In this document: positions 35,976-46,884 of the stretch, piece after piece
Layout of the letters: each line of letters starts with the position of its first letter
Position numbering within the stretch: position 1 is the first letter of the stretch
Source of the DNA: Avibacterium sp. 20-132
GTDB lineage: Bacteria > Pseudomonadota > Gammaproteobacteria > Enterobacterales > Pasteurellaceae
DNA: 64,000 nt
NCBI RefSeq assembly: GCF_023611925.1
Contig: NZ_CP091456.1
Coordinates: 1,592,001-1,656,000 of the forward strand
Direction: 5' to 3'
Position numbers and translations under genes: made by a program
The notes under the pieces: model-generated
Database searches by the model: none
Seen by the model: the letters and a program-made list of their open reading frames with translations, nothing else
Told to the model about the DNA's origin: nothing

Positions 35976-36905
35976 TCAATAGTAGGTTATCACTTTGGCA
36001 TTTGTTGTAATACGCGTACCAGCTTTACCTTTCATAATATCCACAATATCAGAAAGTGAACCTATCACCGCATCTTTACCCGTATGTTTAACAAAATTCA
36101 CTGCAGCTTGGACTTTTGGCCCCATTGAACCAGAAGGGAACGGCATTTCTTCTAGCAGAACAGGAGGGGCCGTTGCAATAGCTTGTTGATTTTCTTGACC
36201 CCAATTTAGATACACTGCGGAAACATCTGTGGCAATAATAAAGAGATCAGCCTCTAAATTTTCTGCTAATAGCGCAGAACAAAGATCTTTATCAATGACC
36301 GCTTCAACACCACAAAGATTATGTTGATCATCATAGTAGGTTGGAATACCACCGCCACCTGCACAGATAACAATACTGCCTTTTTCAAGCAACCACTGTA
36401 CGGGACGAGTTTCAAAAATCCGTTTTGGTAATGGGCTTGGTACAACACGACGATATTTATCACCATCTTGTGCAATGGACCATCCTTTTTCTTTAGCTAA
36501 TTTATCCGCTTCTTCTTTGGTATAAACTGGTCCAATTGGTTTTGTTGGGTTTTGGAATGCGGGATCATTTTTATCCACTTCAACCTGAGAAAGTAATGTG
36601 GCAAATGGGACTTCAAATGGTACAAGATTACCTAATTCTTGCTGAATCATATAGCCAATCATTCCTACTGACTCTGCACCAAGTACATCAAGCGGGTAAG
36701 TTGGGACATCTTTATAAGCAGCACCTTGCAAGGCTAATAAGCCTACTTGAGGACCATTACCGTGAGCGATAACTAATTCATTATTAGGCCAAATCTTGGC
36801 AATCTGTTCACAAGCAATTCTGACATTTTGTCGTTGATTCTCTGCTGTTAAGGGTTCTCCTCGGCGGAGTAGCGCATTCCCCCCTAATGCAATGACTATT
36901 CGCAT
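35976..36905 (-). CDS. arcC: Carbamate kinase
   Basis: A 309-residue enzyme that makes ATP from carbamoyl phosphate and ADP. Landmarks are [21 protein letters not shown] (split at ~residue 20), [32 protein letters not shown], and a C-terminal GTRI. The start has GGAG upstream. It lies between the ornithine carbamoyltransferase and transporter genes, 19 bases behind the former. Confidence 0.96.
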   Translation of the reverse strand: MRIVIALGGNALLRRGEPLTAENQRQNVRIACEQIAKIWPNNELVIAHGNGPQVGLLALQGAAYKDVPTYPLDVLGAESVGMIGYMIQQELGNLVPFEVPFATLLSQVEVDKNDPAFQNPTKPIGPVYTKEEADKLAKEKGWSIAQDGDKYRRVVPSPLPKRIFETRPVQWLLEKGSIVICAGGGGIPTYYDDQHNLCGVEAVIDKDLCSALLAENLEADLFIIATDVSAVYLNWGQENQQAIATAPPVLLEEMPFPSGSMGPKVQAAVNFVKHTGKDAVIGSLSDIVDIMKGKAGTRITTNAKVITYY

Positions 36906-36924
36906 AATATTCTCCTTTTATTCC

Positions 36925-37929
36925 CTAGGTTAAGCTTGCATAAAGCACCGCTTTAATGGTGTGCATACGGTTTTCGGCTTGTTCAAAGGCAATATTCATT
37001 GATGATTCAAATACATCTTCAGTTACTTCAATACCATTGGCTAATTCAGGATAGGTTTCGGCAATTTGGCACCCCACTTTAGTTTCACTGTTATGGAAAG
37101 CAGGTAAGCAATGCATAAATTTTGCTCTTGGATTGCCTGTACGTTTCATTAATTCAGGGGTGACTTGGTAAGGTAAAAGCAATTTAATACGTTCTCCCCA
37201 GCTTTCTAATGGTTCCCCCATAGAAACCCATACATCGGTATGTACAAAGTCCACATCTTTTACAGCAAGATCGATATCTTCGGTTACAGTAATTCGCGCG
37301 CCACTTTCTTGTGCAAATTTTTTGCACATTGCCACTAATTCAGGTTCTGGTAAAAGCGATTTAGGGCTACAAATACGCACATCCATACCTAATTTGGCCC
37401 CGATTAATAATAAAGAGTTGCCTACATTATTACGTCCATCTCCAATATAAACATATTTAATTTGCGTGAGTGGTTTGTCGCAATTTTCGATCATTGTCAG
37501 CACATCTGCGAGCATTTGGGTTGGGTGGAATTCGTCGGTTAAACCATTAAAGACAGGTACTCCCGCATATTCTGCTAGTTCCTCAACTACTGTTTGTTTG
37601 AAACCACGATATTCAATCGCATCATACATTCGCCCGAGTACACGTGCTGTGTCTTTCATACTTTCTTTATGACCGATTTGTGAAGAAGTTGGATCAATAT
37701 AAGTTACGCTTGCACCTTGATCATAAGCAGCAACTTCAAATGCACAGCGAGTGCGAGTTGAGGTTTTCTCAAAAATCAAGGCAATATTTTTACCTTTTAA
37801 TTTTTGCTGTTCTGTGCCAGCATATTTTGCTCGTTTTAAATCTCGAGAAAGCTCAAGTAAATAATTAATTTCACGTTCAGAGTGATTCACTAGACTGAGT
37901 AAATGCCTATTTTTAAGATTAAAAGCCAT
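36925..37929 (-). CDS. arcB: Ornithine carbamoyltransferase (catabolic operon context)
   Basis: A 334-residue enzyme that interconverts citrulline plus phosphate with ornithine plus carbamoyl phosphate. Motifs are [14 protein letters not shown] (carbamoyl-phosphate binding), [26 protein letters not shown] and [10 protein letters not shown]. The operon order (this gene, arcC, transporter) points to the catabolic direction. No arginine deiminase gene is in the window. Homologues in Haemophilus are annotated argF, and the biosynthetic role with argG is equally possible. Confidence 0.93.
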   Translation of the reverse strand: MAFNLKNRHLLSLVNHSEREINYLLELSRDLKRAKYAGTEQQKLKGKNIALIFEKTSTRTRCAFEVAAYDQGASVTYIDPTSSQIGHKESMKDTARVLGRMYDAIEYRGFKQTVVEELAEYAGVPVFNGLTDEFHPTQMLADVLTMIENCDKPLTQIKYVYIGDGRNNVGNSLLLIGAKLGMDVRICSPKSLLPEPELVAMCKKFAQESGARITVTEDIDLAVKDVDFVHTDVWVSMGEPLESWGERIKLLLPYQVTPELMKRTGNPRAKFMHCLPAFHNSETKVGCQIAETYPELANGIEVTEDVFESSMNIAFEQAENRMHTIKAVLYASLT

Positions 37930-38248
37930 AATATTTCTCCTTATATGATTGAGAGGAAAGAGCTACATAAAATTATGTAGTGGATACAACACCTTGAATT
38001 GATATGAATTATAAAAAGGGCTATGTCGAATAAGGTACGTAATTTTCTATTTGAATGTAAATTTTTCGCACAAAATTCTAAGAAAAAAGCAAAGCCTGTT
38101 ATTTCTTTTCAATAAAGAAAAAAGATTTATTTGGAATTGTAATAAAGCAAAAAATTTTATAAAAAATCACCGTACTTTATAAATCACAATGCGAAAAGCA
38201 CAGAGCTGTGCTATGATTGCTACTTTCATAAAACACAATAGAGAATGA
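37930..38248. promoter_or_regulatory. Divergent intergenic region between arcB and cmk
   Basis: 319 bases, AT-rich, containing the promoters of two divergent operons. TTGATATGAATTAT (near 37996) and TTGAATG (near 38050) vaguely recall FNR or ArgR half sites, but neither is a convincing full site. No small gene is seen. GGAG just before arcB is its ribosome-binding site. Confidence 0.5.
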
Positions 38249-38932
38249 ATGACTATGCAGAATAATCTCGTCATCACCGTCGATGGCCCAAGTGGTGCAG
38301 GTAAAGGTACGTTATGTTATGCGTTGGCACAGCAATTAGGTTTTGCTTTGTTAGATAGCGGGGCTATTTATCGTGTTACTGCATTGGCGGCGTTGAAAAA
38401 GCAAGTGTCGTTAGATGATGAAATGGCGTTGGCAAATTTAGCACGTCATTTAGATGTGGCATTTTTACCTGAAGATAATGAAGTGAAAATTATCTTAGAA
38501 GGGGAAAATGTGAGTGGACAAATTCGCACTCAAGAAGTGGCTGATGCGGCTTCAAAAGTGGCGGTGTTTCCACAAGTGCGCCAAGCATTATTGCAGTTAC
38601 AACAAAGCTTTGCGACGGATAAAGGGCTTATTGCAGACGGGCGAGATATGGGGACGGTGGTTTTCCCTCAGGCACAAGTCAAGTTATTTTTAGATGCAAG
38701 TGTCGAAGAAAGAGCGAAAAGACGCTATAAACAGTTGCAAACTAAAGGAATTAGTGGTAACTTTGCACAGATTTTAGCCGAGATAAAAGAGCGTGATTTT
38801 CGCGATAGAAATCGTCCTGTTGCGCCACTTAAACCTGCAGATGATGCATTGCTATTAGATAGCACGGAATTAAGTATTGAAGCAGTGATAGCCCAAGCAC
38901 TTGATTATATTCGTCAGAAGGTTAGTCTCTAA
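38249..38932 (+). CDS. cmk: Cytidylate kinase
   Basis: A 227-residue kinase phosphorylating CMP and dCMP. The P-loop is [11 protein letters not shown] (~residue 12). [22 protein letters not shown] and [16 protein letters not shown] complete the family pattern. The conserved cmk-rpsA-ihfB order is kept. Confidence 0.97.
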   Translation: MTMQNNLVITVDGPSGAGKGTLCYALAQQLGFALLDSGAIYRVTALAALKKQVSLDDEMALANLARHLDVAFLPEDNEVKIILEGENVSGQIRTQEVADAASKVAVFPQVRQALLQLQQSFATDKGLIADGRDMGTVVFPQAQVKLFLDASVEERAKRRYKQLQTKGISGNFAQILAEIKERDFRDRNRPVAPLKPADDALLLDSTELSIEAVIAQALDYIRQKVSL

Positions 38933-39042
38933 GGCTTAAATTATTTTCATCGGTTTATTCAAGGATGGATAAACATTTATTATCAGCCCCACTTTTTATG
39001 GATATAAAGTGGACGTTATTAACTAAATTTAGAAGATTAATT

Positions 39043-40686
39043 ATGTCAGAATCTTTTGCTCAACTCTTTGAAGAATCATTAAAAGACCTTGAAACTCGTT
39101 TAGGTTCAATCGTTAACGGTACAGTTGTTGCTATTGAAAAAGGCTTCGTATATGTCGATGCAGGTTTAAAATCTGAAGCGCGTATCCCAGCTGAAGAATT
39201 CCAAAATGCACAAGGTGAATTAGACGTTAAAGTTGGTGACGTGGTAAACGTTGCGTTAGACGCTGTGGAAGATGGTTTCGGTGAAACTAAATTATCTCGT
39301 GAAAAAGCAGTACGTCACGAATCTTGGATTGAATTAGAAAAAGCCTATGAAGAACAAGCAACAGTTATCGGTTTAATCAACGGTAAAGTGAAAGGTGGTT
39401 TCACAGTTGAGTTAAACGGTGTTCGTGCATTCTTACCGGGTTCATTAGTAGATACTCGTCCAGTGCGTGATACCTTACACCTTGAAGGTAAAGAATTAGA
39501 ATTCAAAGTAATCAAATTAGATCAAAAACGTAACAACGTTGTGGTTTCTCGTCGTGCTGTTATTGAATCAGAAAACAGTCAAGATCGTGAAGAAATCTTA
39601 GCTAACCTTGCTGAAGGCGCTGAAGTTAAAGGTACAGTTAAAAACTTAACTGACTACGGCGCATTCGTTGATTTAGGTGGCGTTGATGGTTTATTACACA
39701 TCACAGATATGGCTTGGAAACGCGTTAAACACCCAAGCGAAATCGTGAATGTGGGTGATGAAATCACAGTTAAAGTATTAAAATTCGATAAAGATCGTAC
39801 TCGTGTATCTTTAGGCTTAAAACAATTAGGTCAAGATCCTTGGGTTGCTATCGCAGAAAATCACCCAGTTGGTAGCAAATTAACTGGTAAAGTAACTAAC
39901 TTAACAGACTATGGTTGTTTCGTTGAAATTTTAGAAGGCGTTGAAGGCTTAGTTCACGTTTCTGAAATGGATTGGACAAACAAAAACATTCACCCATCTA
40001 AAGTGGTTAGCTTAGGTGATACTGTTGAGGTAATGGTATTAGAAATTGACGAAGAACGTCGTCGTATTTCTTTAGGTTTAAAACAATGTAAACCTAACCC
40101 GTGGTTACAATTTGCTGACACTCACAACAAAGGCGATAAAGTTACAGGTAAAATTAAGTCAATTACTGACTTCGGTATCTTCATCGGTCTTGAAGGGGGG
40201 ATTGATGGCTTAGTTCACTTATCTGACATTTCTTGGAATGTTCCGGGTGAAGAAGCTGTTCGTAACTACAAAAAAGGTGATGAAGTTTCTGCAGTAGTAT
40301 TACAAGTGGATTCAGCAAAAGAGCGTATCTCTTTAGGTATCAAACAACTTGAAGATGATCCATTCAATAACTTCATCGCAGCAAACAAAAAAGGCGCTAT
40401 CGTAAGTGCTAAAGTTGTTGAAGCAGATGCAAAAGGCGCTAAAGTTGAGTTAGACGGCGGTGTTGAAGGTTACATCCGTGCTGCTGATTTAACAAGCGAA
40501 GTTGCTGAAGGTGATGTTGTTGAAGCGAAATACACCGGTGTAGATCGTAAAGCCCGTTTAGTTCACTTATCTGTGAAAGCGAAAGATCAAGCTGAAGAAG
40601 CGGCAGCAGTTGCAAATGTGAATAAAGAAGAAGTGGTTATTCCAAATGCGATGGCTGAAGCATTCAAAGCAGCTAAAGGTGAATAA
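39043..40686 (+). CDS. rpsA: 30S ribosomal protein S1
   Basis: A 547-residue protein with six S1 repeats, starting at ATG 39043 ([19 protein letters not shown]), the normal N-terminus. An in-frame extension upstream to 38965 is open but not conserved in style. Repeats 3-6 each show the GxVxxxTDYGxFVxL pattern and SLGLKQ endings. It binds mRNA on the 30S subunit. Codon usage is strongly biased, as expected for a highly expressed gene. Confidence 0.98.
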   Translation: MSESFAQLFEESLKDLETRLGSIVNGTVVAIEKGFVYVDAGLKSEARIPAEEFQNAQGELDVKVGDVVNVALDAVEDGFGETKLSREKAVRHESWIELEKAYEEQATVIGLINGKVKGGFTVELNGVRAFLPGSLVDTRPVRDTLHLEGKELEFKVIKLDQKRNNVVVSRRAVIESENSQDREEILANLAEGAEVKGTVKNLTDYGAFVDLGGVDGLLHITDMAWKRVKHPSEIVNVGDEITVKVLKFDKDRTRVSLGLKQLGQDPWVAIAENHPVGSKLTGKVTNLTDYGCFVEILEGVEGLVHVSEMDWTNKNIHPSKVVSLGDTVEVMVLEIDEERRRISLGLKQCKPNPWLQFADTHNKGDKVTGKIKSITDFGIFIGLEGGIDGLVHLSDISWNVPGEEAVRNYKKGDEVSAVVLQVDSAKERISLGIKQLEDDPFNNFIAANKKGAIVSAKVVEADAKGAKVELDGGVEGYIRAADLTSEVAEGDVVEAKYTGVDRKARLVHLSVKAKDQAEEAAAVANVNKEEVVIPNAMAEAFKAAKGE

Positions 40687-40702
40687 TTTTAGTTCCCTTT
40701 AA

Positions 40703-40730
40703 AGTTGGCGTGAGGAAACTCACGCTAACT
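40703..40730 (+). other. Hairpin between rpsA and ihfB
   Basis: AGTTGGCGTGAG, loop GAAA, CTCACGCTAACT: a 12-base stem with one G-T pair and a stable GNRA-like loop, without a T tract. It could be an mRNA 3' stabiliser or processing element that separates the strong rpsA message from ihfB. Confidence 0.55.
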
Positions 40731-40752
40731 TATTGATAGTTAGGAGAATATT

Positions 40753-41037
40753 ATGACTAAATCAGAACTCATTGAAGCATTAGTTCAACAGCATCCTTCT
40801 ATTTCAGTTAAAGAGGTAGAAAATGCAGTAAAAGAGATTTTAGAGCAAATTGCGCAGACCTTAGAAAATGGAGAGCGTGTTGAAGTTCGTGGTTTTGGCA
40901 GTTTTTCACTACATTTCCGTCAGCCTCGTGTAGGGCGTAACCCTAAAACGGGTGCTAAAGTTGAATTAGATGCAAAATCTGTACCGCACTTTAAAGCTGG
41001 TAAAGATCTTAGAATGCGTGTAGATATTCAAGCATAA
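40753..41037 (+). CDS. ihfB: Integration host factor subunit beta
   Basis: A 94-residue DNA-bending protein of the HU/IHF family, partner of Ihf[21 protein letters not shown] and NPKTG at the beta-arm tip are the DNA-binding landmarks. GGAG lies just upstream of the start. It functions in recombination, transcription and, for some CRISPR types, spacer integration. Confidence 0.97.
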   Translation: MTKSELIEALVQQHPSISVKEVENAVKEILEQIAQTLENGERVEVRGFGSFSLHFRQPRVGRNPKTGAKVELDAKSVPHFKAGKDLRMRVDIQA

Positions 41038-41052
41038 TAGTCAGCTAACTAA

Positions 41053-41075
41053 ACGGCACCTTTGTGTCGTTTTTT
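41053..41075 (+). terminator. Terminator after ihfB
   Basis: ACGGCAC / GTGTCGT stem with one G-T pair, then TTTTT. It ends the cmk-rpsA-ihfB unit before lapA. Confidence 0.75.
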
Positions 41076-41104
41076 GTATTTATTTAAATCTTTTGGAGTG
41101 CGTA

Positions 41105-41401
41105 ATGATTAAGTATATTTTCGGTTTTATTATTTTACTCGCCGTTGTACTTGTCGCCATCACCATTGGGGCGAATAATGATCAACTCATTACCTTTAAT
41201 TATATTGTTGCTCAAAGTGAACTACAGCTTTCTACTTTAGTGGCTATCTTATTTGGTTTTGGCTTGCTTTTAGGTTGGTTTATTACTGGCTTTTTTTATC
41301 TCAAATTAAAATTAAAAAATATGGGATTAGCACGCAAGGTAAAACGCCTTTCCTCACAAATTACTGAATTAACTTCAAGCCGAGATAAGGCTGCACAATA
41401 A
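41105..41401 (+). CDS. lapA: LPS assembly protein A (LapA/YciS)
   Basis: A 98-residue inner-membrane protein with two hydrophobic segments (IFGFIILLAVVLVAITIGAN, ~4-23; LVAILFGFGLLLGWFITGFF, ~43-62) and a cytoplasmic coiled-coil tail. The start at 41105 is supported by GGAG upstream. Its stop overlaps the lapB ATG by one base, as in E. coli. It works with LapB and FtsH in control of LpxC. Confidence 0.9.
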   Translation: MIKYIFGFIILLAVVLVAITIGANNDQLITFNYIVAQSELQLSTLVAILFGFGLLLGWFITGFFYLKLKLKNMGLARKVKRLSSQITELTSSRDKAAQ

Positions 41402-42591
41402 TGCTCGAGCTGCTTTTTCTACTGCTTCCTATTGCCGCAGCTTATGGATGGTATATGGGGCATCGTAGTGCGAAAAAGGATCAGGAAGACATCACGAATA
41501 AATTATCCCGTGATTATGTAACGGGGGTGAATTTGCTTCTCTCTAATCAGCAAGAAAAAGCAGTTGATTTGTTTTTAGGTATTTTACAAAAACAAGAGCA
41601 AGAAAATGAAATTGAACAAAGTTCGCAATTTGAAGCGGAACTCACATTAGGAAACTTATTCCGTTCTCGTGGTGAAGTAGATCGTGCATTGCGAATCCAC
41701 CAAGCCCTAGATCGTAGTCCAAATTATAGCTTTGAACAAAAACTTCTCGCCAAACAACAGCTTGCACGGGATTTTATGACGGTTGGTTTTTTTGATCGTG
41801 CTGAAGCATTGTATATTCTTTTAGTCGATGAACCCGATTTTGCTGAAAATGCCTTACAGCAGTTAGCGGTGATTTATCAAAAAATGAAAGAATGGAAAAA
41901 AGCTATTAATGTCGCAGAAAAACTTGCCAAAATTTCACCGCACTTTGATCCTATCCCTTTGGCGCATTACTATTGTGAATATGCTCAGAGCCTAGATTCA
42001 GAACAAAGAAAAATAACCACCGCGCTTTTACAGCGTGCATTAACCGTCTATCCAAATTGTATCCGAGCCTCGCTATTATTGGCTCAAAATGAAATCTTGC
42101 AACTGGATTACCAAAGTGCGGTAAAAAATTTAGAAAATATTTTACAGCAAAATCCCGCTTATATTAGTGAGGCATTATCCGCCTTAAAATATTGCTATGA
42201 AGAATTACATCAACAAGATAATTTTGAGCTTTTTCTTATTAAAGCAAGCCAAGTAGGCAAAAGTAGCGCCGTTGATCTTGCCTTAGCGGATTTTATTGCA
42301 GAAAAAGATGGCCTTGTGGCTGCGCAAGCCAAACTTTATCAACAGCTCAATCAAAACCCAACAACCATTGTTTTTCATCGCTTTATCCAATATCAAATTG
42401 AAAGTGCAGAAGAAGGGCGAGGTAAAGAGAGCCTCATTTTACTCTCAAAAATGGTTGGTGAGCGGATTAAGCAAGGTTTTGATTATCGCTGTACGAATTG
42501 CGGTTATCAAACCAATAAACTCATCTGGTGCTGTCCTTCTTGTCGTCAATGGGAAAGCATCAAACCCACGCCAGATATTGAATATCATTAA
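41401..42591 (+). CDS. lapB: LPS assembly protein B (LapB/YciM)
   Basis: A 396-residue protein with one N-terminal membrane anchor ([17 protein letters not shown]), about eight TPR-like repeats (~50-350), and a C-terminal rubredoxin-type zinc/iron knuckle (CTNCGYQ and CCPSC). LapB delivers LpxC to FtsH and so sets LPS synthesis. Its gene order lapA-lapB-pyrF-yciH is the conserved gammaproteobacterial one. Confidence 0.95.
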   Translation: MLELLFLLLPIAAAYGWYMGHRSAKKDQEDITNKLSRDYVTGVNLLLSNQQEKAVDLFLGILQKQEQENEIEQSSQFEAELTLGNLFRSRGEVDRALRIHQALDRSPNYSFEQKLLAKQQLARDFMTVGFFDRAEALYILLVDEPDFAENALQQLAVIYQKMKEWKKAINVAEKLAKISPHFDPIPLAHYYCEYAQSLDSEQRKITTALLQRALTVYPNCIRASLLLAQNEILQLDYQSAVKNLENILQQNPAYISEALSALKYCYEELHQQDNFELFLIKASQVGKSSAVDLALADFIAEKDGLVAAQAKLYQQLNQNPTTIVFHRFIQYQIESAEEGRGKESLILLSKMVGERIKQGFDYRCTNCGYQTNKLIWCCPSCRQWESIKPTPDIEYH

Positions 42592-42608
42592 CCAACGAGG
42601 AAGAGAAA

Positions 42609-43304
42609 ATGAGCAGTAAAGTCATTGTTGCCTTAGATTATGAAAAAGAAGAACAAGCCCTTGCTTTGGTGGATCAGCTTGACCCAAGCCAATGTCGCTT
42701 AAAAGTAGGCAAAGAAATGTTTACCACACTAGGCACAAATTTTGTCAAACAGCTACATAGCCGTAATTTTGACGTTTTTCTTGATCTCAAGTTTCACGAT
42801 ATTCCTAACACGGTGGCAAGAGCGGTGCGTTCTGCAGCAGATTTAGGCGTTTGGATGGTGGATTTACACGCCAGTGGTGGCTTGCGAATGATGGAAGAAG
42901 CCAAAAATATTCTTGTGCCTTATGGAAAAGATGCGCCAATTTTAATTGGCGTTACTGTGCTAACGAGTATGGAAGATCTCGATCTGCTGCAAATTGGCAT
43001 TAATGCCTCACCAATGGAGCAAGTGATTCGTCTCGCTCATTTAACTCAACGTGCAGGACTTGATGGCGTAGTATGTTCACCACAAGAAGTCGAAATTTTA
43101 CGCGCACATTGTGGTAGCGATTTCAAACTGATCACTCCGGGTATTCGTCCTATTGGCGCAGACTTTGGTGATCAACGTCGTGTAATGACACCAGCAGCGG
43201 CAATTCAAGCGGGTTCTGATTATTTGGTTATCGGCCGTCCAATTACTCAAGCTGAAAATCCAGCAGAAGTATTGCGTGCAATTAATGCTTCTATTGAGGG
43301 CTAA
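42609..43304 (+). CDS. pyrF: Orotidine 5'-phosphate decarboxylase
   Basis: A 231-residue TIM-barrel enzyme of pyrimidine synthesis (OMP to UMP). The catalytic set is in [13 protein letters not shown] (Asp-Lys-Asp pattern). [15 protein letters not shown] at the start and [18 protein letters not shown] near the end are conserved. GAGG lies upstream of the start. Confidence 0.97.
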   Translation: MSSKVIVALDYEKEEQALALVDQLDPSQCRLKVGKEMFTTLGTNFVKQLHSRNFDVFLDLKFHDIPNTVARAVRSAADLGVWMVDLHASGGLRMMEEAKNILVPYGKDAPILIGVTVLTSMEDLDLLQIGINASPMEQVIRLAHLTQRAGLDGVVCSPQEVEILRAHCGSDFKLITPGIRPIGADFGDQRRVMTPAAAIQAGSDYLVIGRPITQAENPAEVLRAINASIEG

Positions 43305-43305
43305 T

Positions 43306-43629
43306 ATGTCAGAAAGCACTTTAGTTTACTCTACGGAAATAGGCAGAATCAAAACAGAAAAAAACCAACAGCCTATTCGCCCTAAAGGTGATGGCATCGT
43401 TCGCATTGAACGCCAAGTGAGTGGAAGAAAGGGGAGTGGCGTTAGCGTAATAAAAGGTCTAGACTTGCCCGATGATGAATTGAAAAAATTAGCTGCAGAA
43501 CTGAAAAAACGTTGTGGTTGTGGTGGCTCTGTGAAAAATGGCTTGATTGAAATCCAAGGCGAAAAACGAGAGTTACTCAAACAATTATTAGAACAAAAAG
43601 GTTTTAAGGTTAAGCTAGCAGGGGGATAA
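43306..43629 (+). CDS. yciH: SUI1/eIF1-like translation factor YciH
   Basis: A 107-residue protein of the SUI1 fold: VRIERQVSGRKGSGVSVIKG, then LAAELKKRCGCGGSVKNG and IEIQGEKRELLKQLL. The start ATG follows the pyrF stop by one base. It modulates initiation fidelity in bacteria that carry it. It is the last gene of the lap-pyrF operon. Confidence 0.95.
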   Translation: MSESTLVYSTEIGRIKTEKNQQPIRPKGDGIVRIERQVSGRKGSGVSVIKGLDLPDDELKKLAAELKKRCGCGGSVKNGLIEIQGEKRELLKQLLEQKGFKVKLAGG

Positions 43630-43666
43630 TATCCCTCTCTTTTATATTGCCATTCATTAAATAAGC

Positions 43667-44965
43667 TTATTTATTTTTTGGTTTACTCACCATAATTTCA
43701 ATTACTTGGCGGTCGGTATATTGCATACTACGTGAAGCAATGTTGCAAAGATTATTGATTGAGCGATCGATACAATGTTCTACAATGCCTTCATTGCCTG
43801 TTACTTGCATATTATCTAATGCCATTAGTACGGCTTTATAACTTGAGGTTACACTGGTGGATACTTTCATTGCACAGCTATTTGCTGCGCCATCGCAGAT
43901 AATGCCGCTAATATCACCGATCATACTGCTAATTGCCATACTCACGGTTTCAAATTTGCCCGTCAGTAACCAAGCAATGCCAGCGCAACTGCCCATTGCG
44001 GCGGTGGTCGCAGCACATAATGCGGAAAGTTTTGGTAATTTGCTATGAATATAAATTGCCATAAGGTGAGAAAGAAATAATGCGCGAGTAAGTTGCTCAT
44101 CTGAAGCGTTAATATGTTTTGCCACTACCACAACAGGCATTGTTGCAGCGATGCCTTGATTACCTGAACCAGAATTACTCATTGCGGGTAAATTGGCACC
44201 GCCCATTCGGGCATCAGAAGCTGCTGTTGTTTCGATGATAATGCGGTTCATTAAATCATTACCGAGCAATCCCGCAGCAATTTGTTTTTGTAACGTACGT
44301 CCAATGTGCAAACCATAATCTTGCCGTAAGCCCTCTTGTGAAAGGGCAGAGTTTAGCCTTTCTGCCTCATCAATAAATTTAATCTTGGCAAGCTCCACTT
44401 GAATGGAGAAATCAAAAATGGCTTTCGCAGAAAGTGCGGTGAAAATTTCGTATAAATTATCACTTTCTACGGCGCAAGGTTTGGTGAAAATCACCTGATC
44501 ATTTTTGGCAATGTAAATGACATTGGTATGGTGTGCAGCAATGCGAACACTCACTTTGTCCTGATGATGATATAACGTTGCCTCAGAATACAAAATATGC
44601 TCCGTTTCAAAAATAGAAACAGAAACCTTGTCTTCTTGAATCATTTTTTTCGCTTGCTCAGTTTGTTCTGTGGTAATATTTTTTAGCACTTCCAATCCTG
44701 CATTAGGATCACCACCAATGGCTCCAATCGCAGCCGCCATTGTTAGCCCTAAGGTTCCCGTACCGGGTACGGTGACGCCCATTCCATTTTTCATCAAATT
44801 AGGCGAAACTTTTGCTTCAATACGCTCTGGTATTGCATTTAAATATTGTCGCGCCGTGGCAGCGGCTAATGCAAGGGAAATTGGCTCGGTACATCCTAAC
44901 GCTGGCACGACTTCTTGCTTTACGATATCCAATAGGGCTTGTTCTGTATCTGCTTGAAAATTCAT
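43667..44965 (-). CDS. CyuA/YhaM-type L-cysteine desulfidase (UPF0597)
   Basis: A 432-residue protein of the serine dehydratase alpha-like UPF0597 family, which degrades L-cysteine to pyruvate, ammonia and sulfide using an Fe-S cluster. [17 protein letters not shown] (~residue 22), [21 protein letters not shown] and [18 protein letters not shown] (Cys ligand candidates) are conserved. The family symbol would be cyuA or yhaM. Some members were earlier called serine dehydratases. It is transcribed with the aminotransferase gene 17 bases upstream, suggesting linked amino-acid catabolism. Confidence 0.88.
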   Translation of the reverse strand: MNFQADTEQALLDIVKQEVVPALGCTEPISLALAAATARQYLNAIPERIEAKVSPNLMKNGMGVTVPGTGTLGLTMAAAIGAIGGDPNAGLEVLKNITTEQTEQAKKMIQEDKVSVSIFETEHILYSEATLYHHQDKVSVRIAAHHTNVIYIAKNDQVIFTKPCAVESDNLYEIFTALSAKAIFDFSIQVELAKIKFIDEAERLNSALSQEGLRQDYGLHIGRTLQKQIAAGLLGNDLMNRIIIETTAASDARMGGANLPAMSNSGSGNQGIAATMPVVVVAKHINASDEQLTRALFLSHLMAIYIHSKLPKLSALCAATTAAMGSCAGIAWLLTGKFETVSMAISSMIGDISGIICDGAANSCAMKVSTSVTSSYKAVLMALDNMQVTGNEGIVEHCIDRSINNLCNIASRSMQYTDRQVIEIMVSKPKNK

Positions 44966-44982
44966 ACTATTCCTTATTCTTT

Positions 44983-46119
44983 TTATTTTGCTGTTGTGTG
45001 ATTAGTCTGTTTAGTAAGCCACCGCTTCATTCGCTCAACCCCTTCGCGCAAATGTTCAATATCTCTGGTATAAGCAAAACGTAAGTAGTGCTTTGTGCCA
45101 TTTCCACCAAAATCAATCCCGGGAGTTGCCGCAACTTGAATTTCAGCCAGCATTTTTTTGGCAAATTCATAGCTATCTTGGGTGTAAGCAGACACATCTG
45201 CCCAAAGATAAAATGCGCCTTGCGGTTTGAATTCAATGTTAAACAGTTGTTTTAGTTCTTCATAAAGAAAATCTCGGCGTTGTTTAAACTTGGCTTTAAT
45301 TTGGTTTAGATAGTCATCATCAAAGGCTTCTAATGCGGCGTATTGGCTTAATGTGGGCGCTGAAATAAAAATATTTTGCGCCACAATTTCTGCTTCTCGG
45401 GCTTTTGCTTCTGGCACAATAAGCCAACCTAGACGCATTCCCGGCATACAAAAATACTTAGAAAATCCGTTGATCACATAGGCATTAGGATTAAATTGCA
45501 AGGCTGTGGCGGCTTGTTCATCATAAACTAAGCCGTGGTAAAGTTCATCGGAAATAAAATCGATTTGATTGGCAACGCAATATTCATTCAGGGCTTGCAG
45601 GCGTTCAGGGGTATAAATATTGCCCGTAGGGTTAGCCGGCGAGGAAATTTGTAAGGCTTTGATTGGGCGATTGACAAGTTGTTGCGGGGAAAGCTGATAA
45701 CAATCTTGTTTATCTACCGGGATAAATTCAGGCTCAATATCCATCATATAAGCAAAATTTTTATAGCACGGATATGCAGGATCGGTTAGCCCCAGTTTAT
45801 CTCCTTGGTTAAGCGTTAAGGCATAGGCGACAAGAAATGCGCCACTTGTGCCGGGGGTAAGAATAATGCGATGTGGTGCAATATCCACTTGATAAGTGCG
45901 GTGATAAAATTCACTGATTTTTTCACGCAATGCCGGTAAGCCAAGGCTTTCTGTATAACTAAATTGATTGTCTGTAATGGCTTGTTGTAAGGCGTGTTTC
46001 ACTTTCGGAGATGGGGGTAAATCTGGTTGGCCAATTTCAAAATGAATGGCATTCGGGTATTTCGCCGCTTCACGCACAATATCCATTACAATAAATGCAG
46101 ACATATTTTCACAACGCAT
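44983..46119 (-). CDS. PLP-dependent class I/II aminotransferase
   Basis: A 378-residue fold-type I aminotransferase. The PLP lysine is in [17 protein letters not shown] (~residue 230). Other landmarks are [22 protein letters not shown] (~160) and [12 protein letters not shown] with the Asp/Tyr pair. The substrate is not readable from sequence. The partner cysteine desulfidase gene downstream in the same unit hints at sulfur amino acids. Confidence 0.85.
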   Translation of the reverse strand: MRCENMSAFIVMDIVREAAKYPNAIHFEIGQPDLPPSPKVKHALQQAITDNQFSYTESLGLPALREKISEFYHRTYQVDIAPHRIILTPGTSGAFLVAYALTLNQGDKLGLTDPAYPCYKNFAYMMDIEPEFIPVDKQDCYQLSPQQLVNRPIKALQISSPANPTGNIYTPERLQALNEYCVANQIDFISDELYHGLVYDEQAATALQFNPNAYVINGFSKYFCMPGMRLGWLIVPEAKAREAEIVAQNIFISAPTLSQYAALEAFDDDYLNQIKAKFKQRRDFLYEELKQLFNIEFKPQGAFYLWADVSAYTQDSYEFAKKMLAEIQVAATPGIDFGGNGTKHYLRFAYTRDIEHLREGVERMKRWLTKQTNHTTAK

Positions 46120-46140
46120 TCTTTTTCCTTTTTTACCTAT

Positions 46141-46156
46141 CTTAAGATTCTCTTAA
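46141..46156 (+). promoter_or_regulatory. QseB/PmrA-type direct-repeat box before ygiW
   Basis: CTTAA-GATTCT-CTTAA is an exact CTTAA-N6-CTTAA element, the site bound by QseB upstream of ygiW-qseBC in Aggregatibacter and by PmrA in enterics. It is 62 bases before the ygiW start, and qseB and qseC lie downstream, so autoregulation is expected. Confidence 0.75.
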
Positions 46157-46180
46157 TATTTCTTTGTTTTAATCTTTCCA

Positions 46181-46198
46181 GCAAGACAGCCGTCTTGC
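46181..46198 (+). other. Perfect hairpin in the ygiW 5' leader
   Basis: GCAAGAC-AGCC-GTCTTGC sits just upstream of the ribosome-binding site GAAAGGAG (46204-46211). It could influence message stability or translation start. Confidence 0.5.
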
Positions 46199-46218
46199 CA
46201 TTTGAAAGGAGTGTAACA

Positions 46219-46752
46219 ATGAAAAAACTTAGTTTAGCAACAATTTTACTATTATCAACTGCTAGCCTTATGGTGAGTGCAGAAAATTTGCCAACAACGA
46301 GTGAACAATCCTCTGTGCGAGAGCAACAGACAGTACAACCTGTGTCAAATACGGAGAAAGGAGAAAAAGCACAAGAAAAACATCACCATAAGCATAAAAA
46401 AGCTCATAAAATGCACGGAGGGTTTGTTGATCCTAATAATCCGCAAGCTCAAATTAAGGGTAAAAAATCCGTGATGAATAATTTACCAATAAGCCAAATT
46501 ATCCAACAAGCGTCTTGGGAAGATGAGCAACATCTTGTTTTACAAGGTCATATTGTCAAACAACTAAGCAAAGATGATTTTTTATTCCGTGATAAGAGCG
46601 GAGAAATTGAGCTAGAAGTTGAACCTCGTGCGTGGCGTGGTAAAACCATTACCCCGAACGATGAGGTAAAAATTTTGGTTGAAGTGGATAAATCCGACAA
46701 AAAATTAGAACTGGAAGTTCATCGCATTATGAAAGTCGCTAAAAGTCATTAA
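46219..46752 (+). CDS. ygiW: YgiW/YdeI family periplasmic OB-fold (BOF) protein
   Basis: A 177-residue exported protein. The start at 46219 is fixed by GAAAGGAG and a signal peptide (MKKLSLATILLLSTASLMVS, cleaved near SAEN). A His/Lys-rich linker (KHHHKHKKAHKMHGG, ~56-70) precedes the BOF domain (~85-175; VLQGHIVKQLSKDDFLFRD, GEIELEVEPRAWRGK). It is the stress-linked gene at the head of qseBC operons. The His-rich stretch could bind metal. Confidence 0.9.
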   Translation: MKKLSLATILLLSTASLMVSAENLPTTSEQSSVREQQTVQPVSNTEKGEKAQEKHHHKHKKAHKMHGGFVDPNNPQAQIKGKKSVMNNLPISQIIQQASWEDEQHLVLQGHIVKQLSKDDFLFRDKSGEIELEVEPRAWRGKTITPNDEVKILVEVDKSDKKLELEVHRIMKVAKSH

Positions 46753-46884
46753 TTGAGAAAAGATTTCATTCGCAAATTTATTTTTTTAGGCTAAACTCAA
46801 CGGGACATTTTCTCTCATTGGGTTTATGTGGTAAATGGGACAAGATGGCATTATTTACTTCAATATAAAAAAAAGGAAAATCAA

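Noticed and set aside
37990..38065. Possible FNR or ArgR sites before the arc-type operon
   Set aside because: Only half-site resemblance; no palindrome of the right length.
38965..39042. In-frame N-terminal extension of rpsA
   Set aside because: S1 proteins start at [11 protein letters not shown]; the extra 26 codons look like leader sequence.
46753..46884. TPP riboswitch before tenA
   Set aside because: The space is short and lacks the CTGAGA and ACCTGA cores of THI elements.
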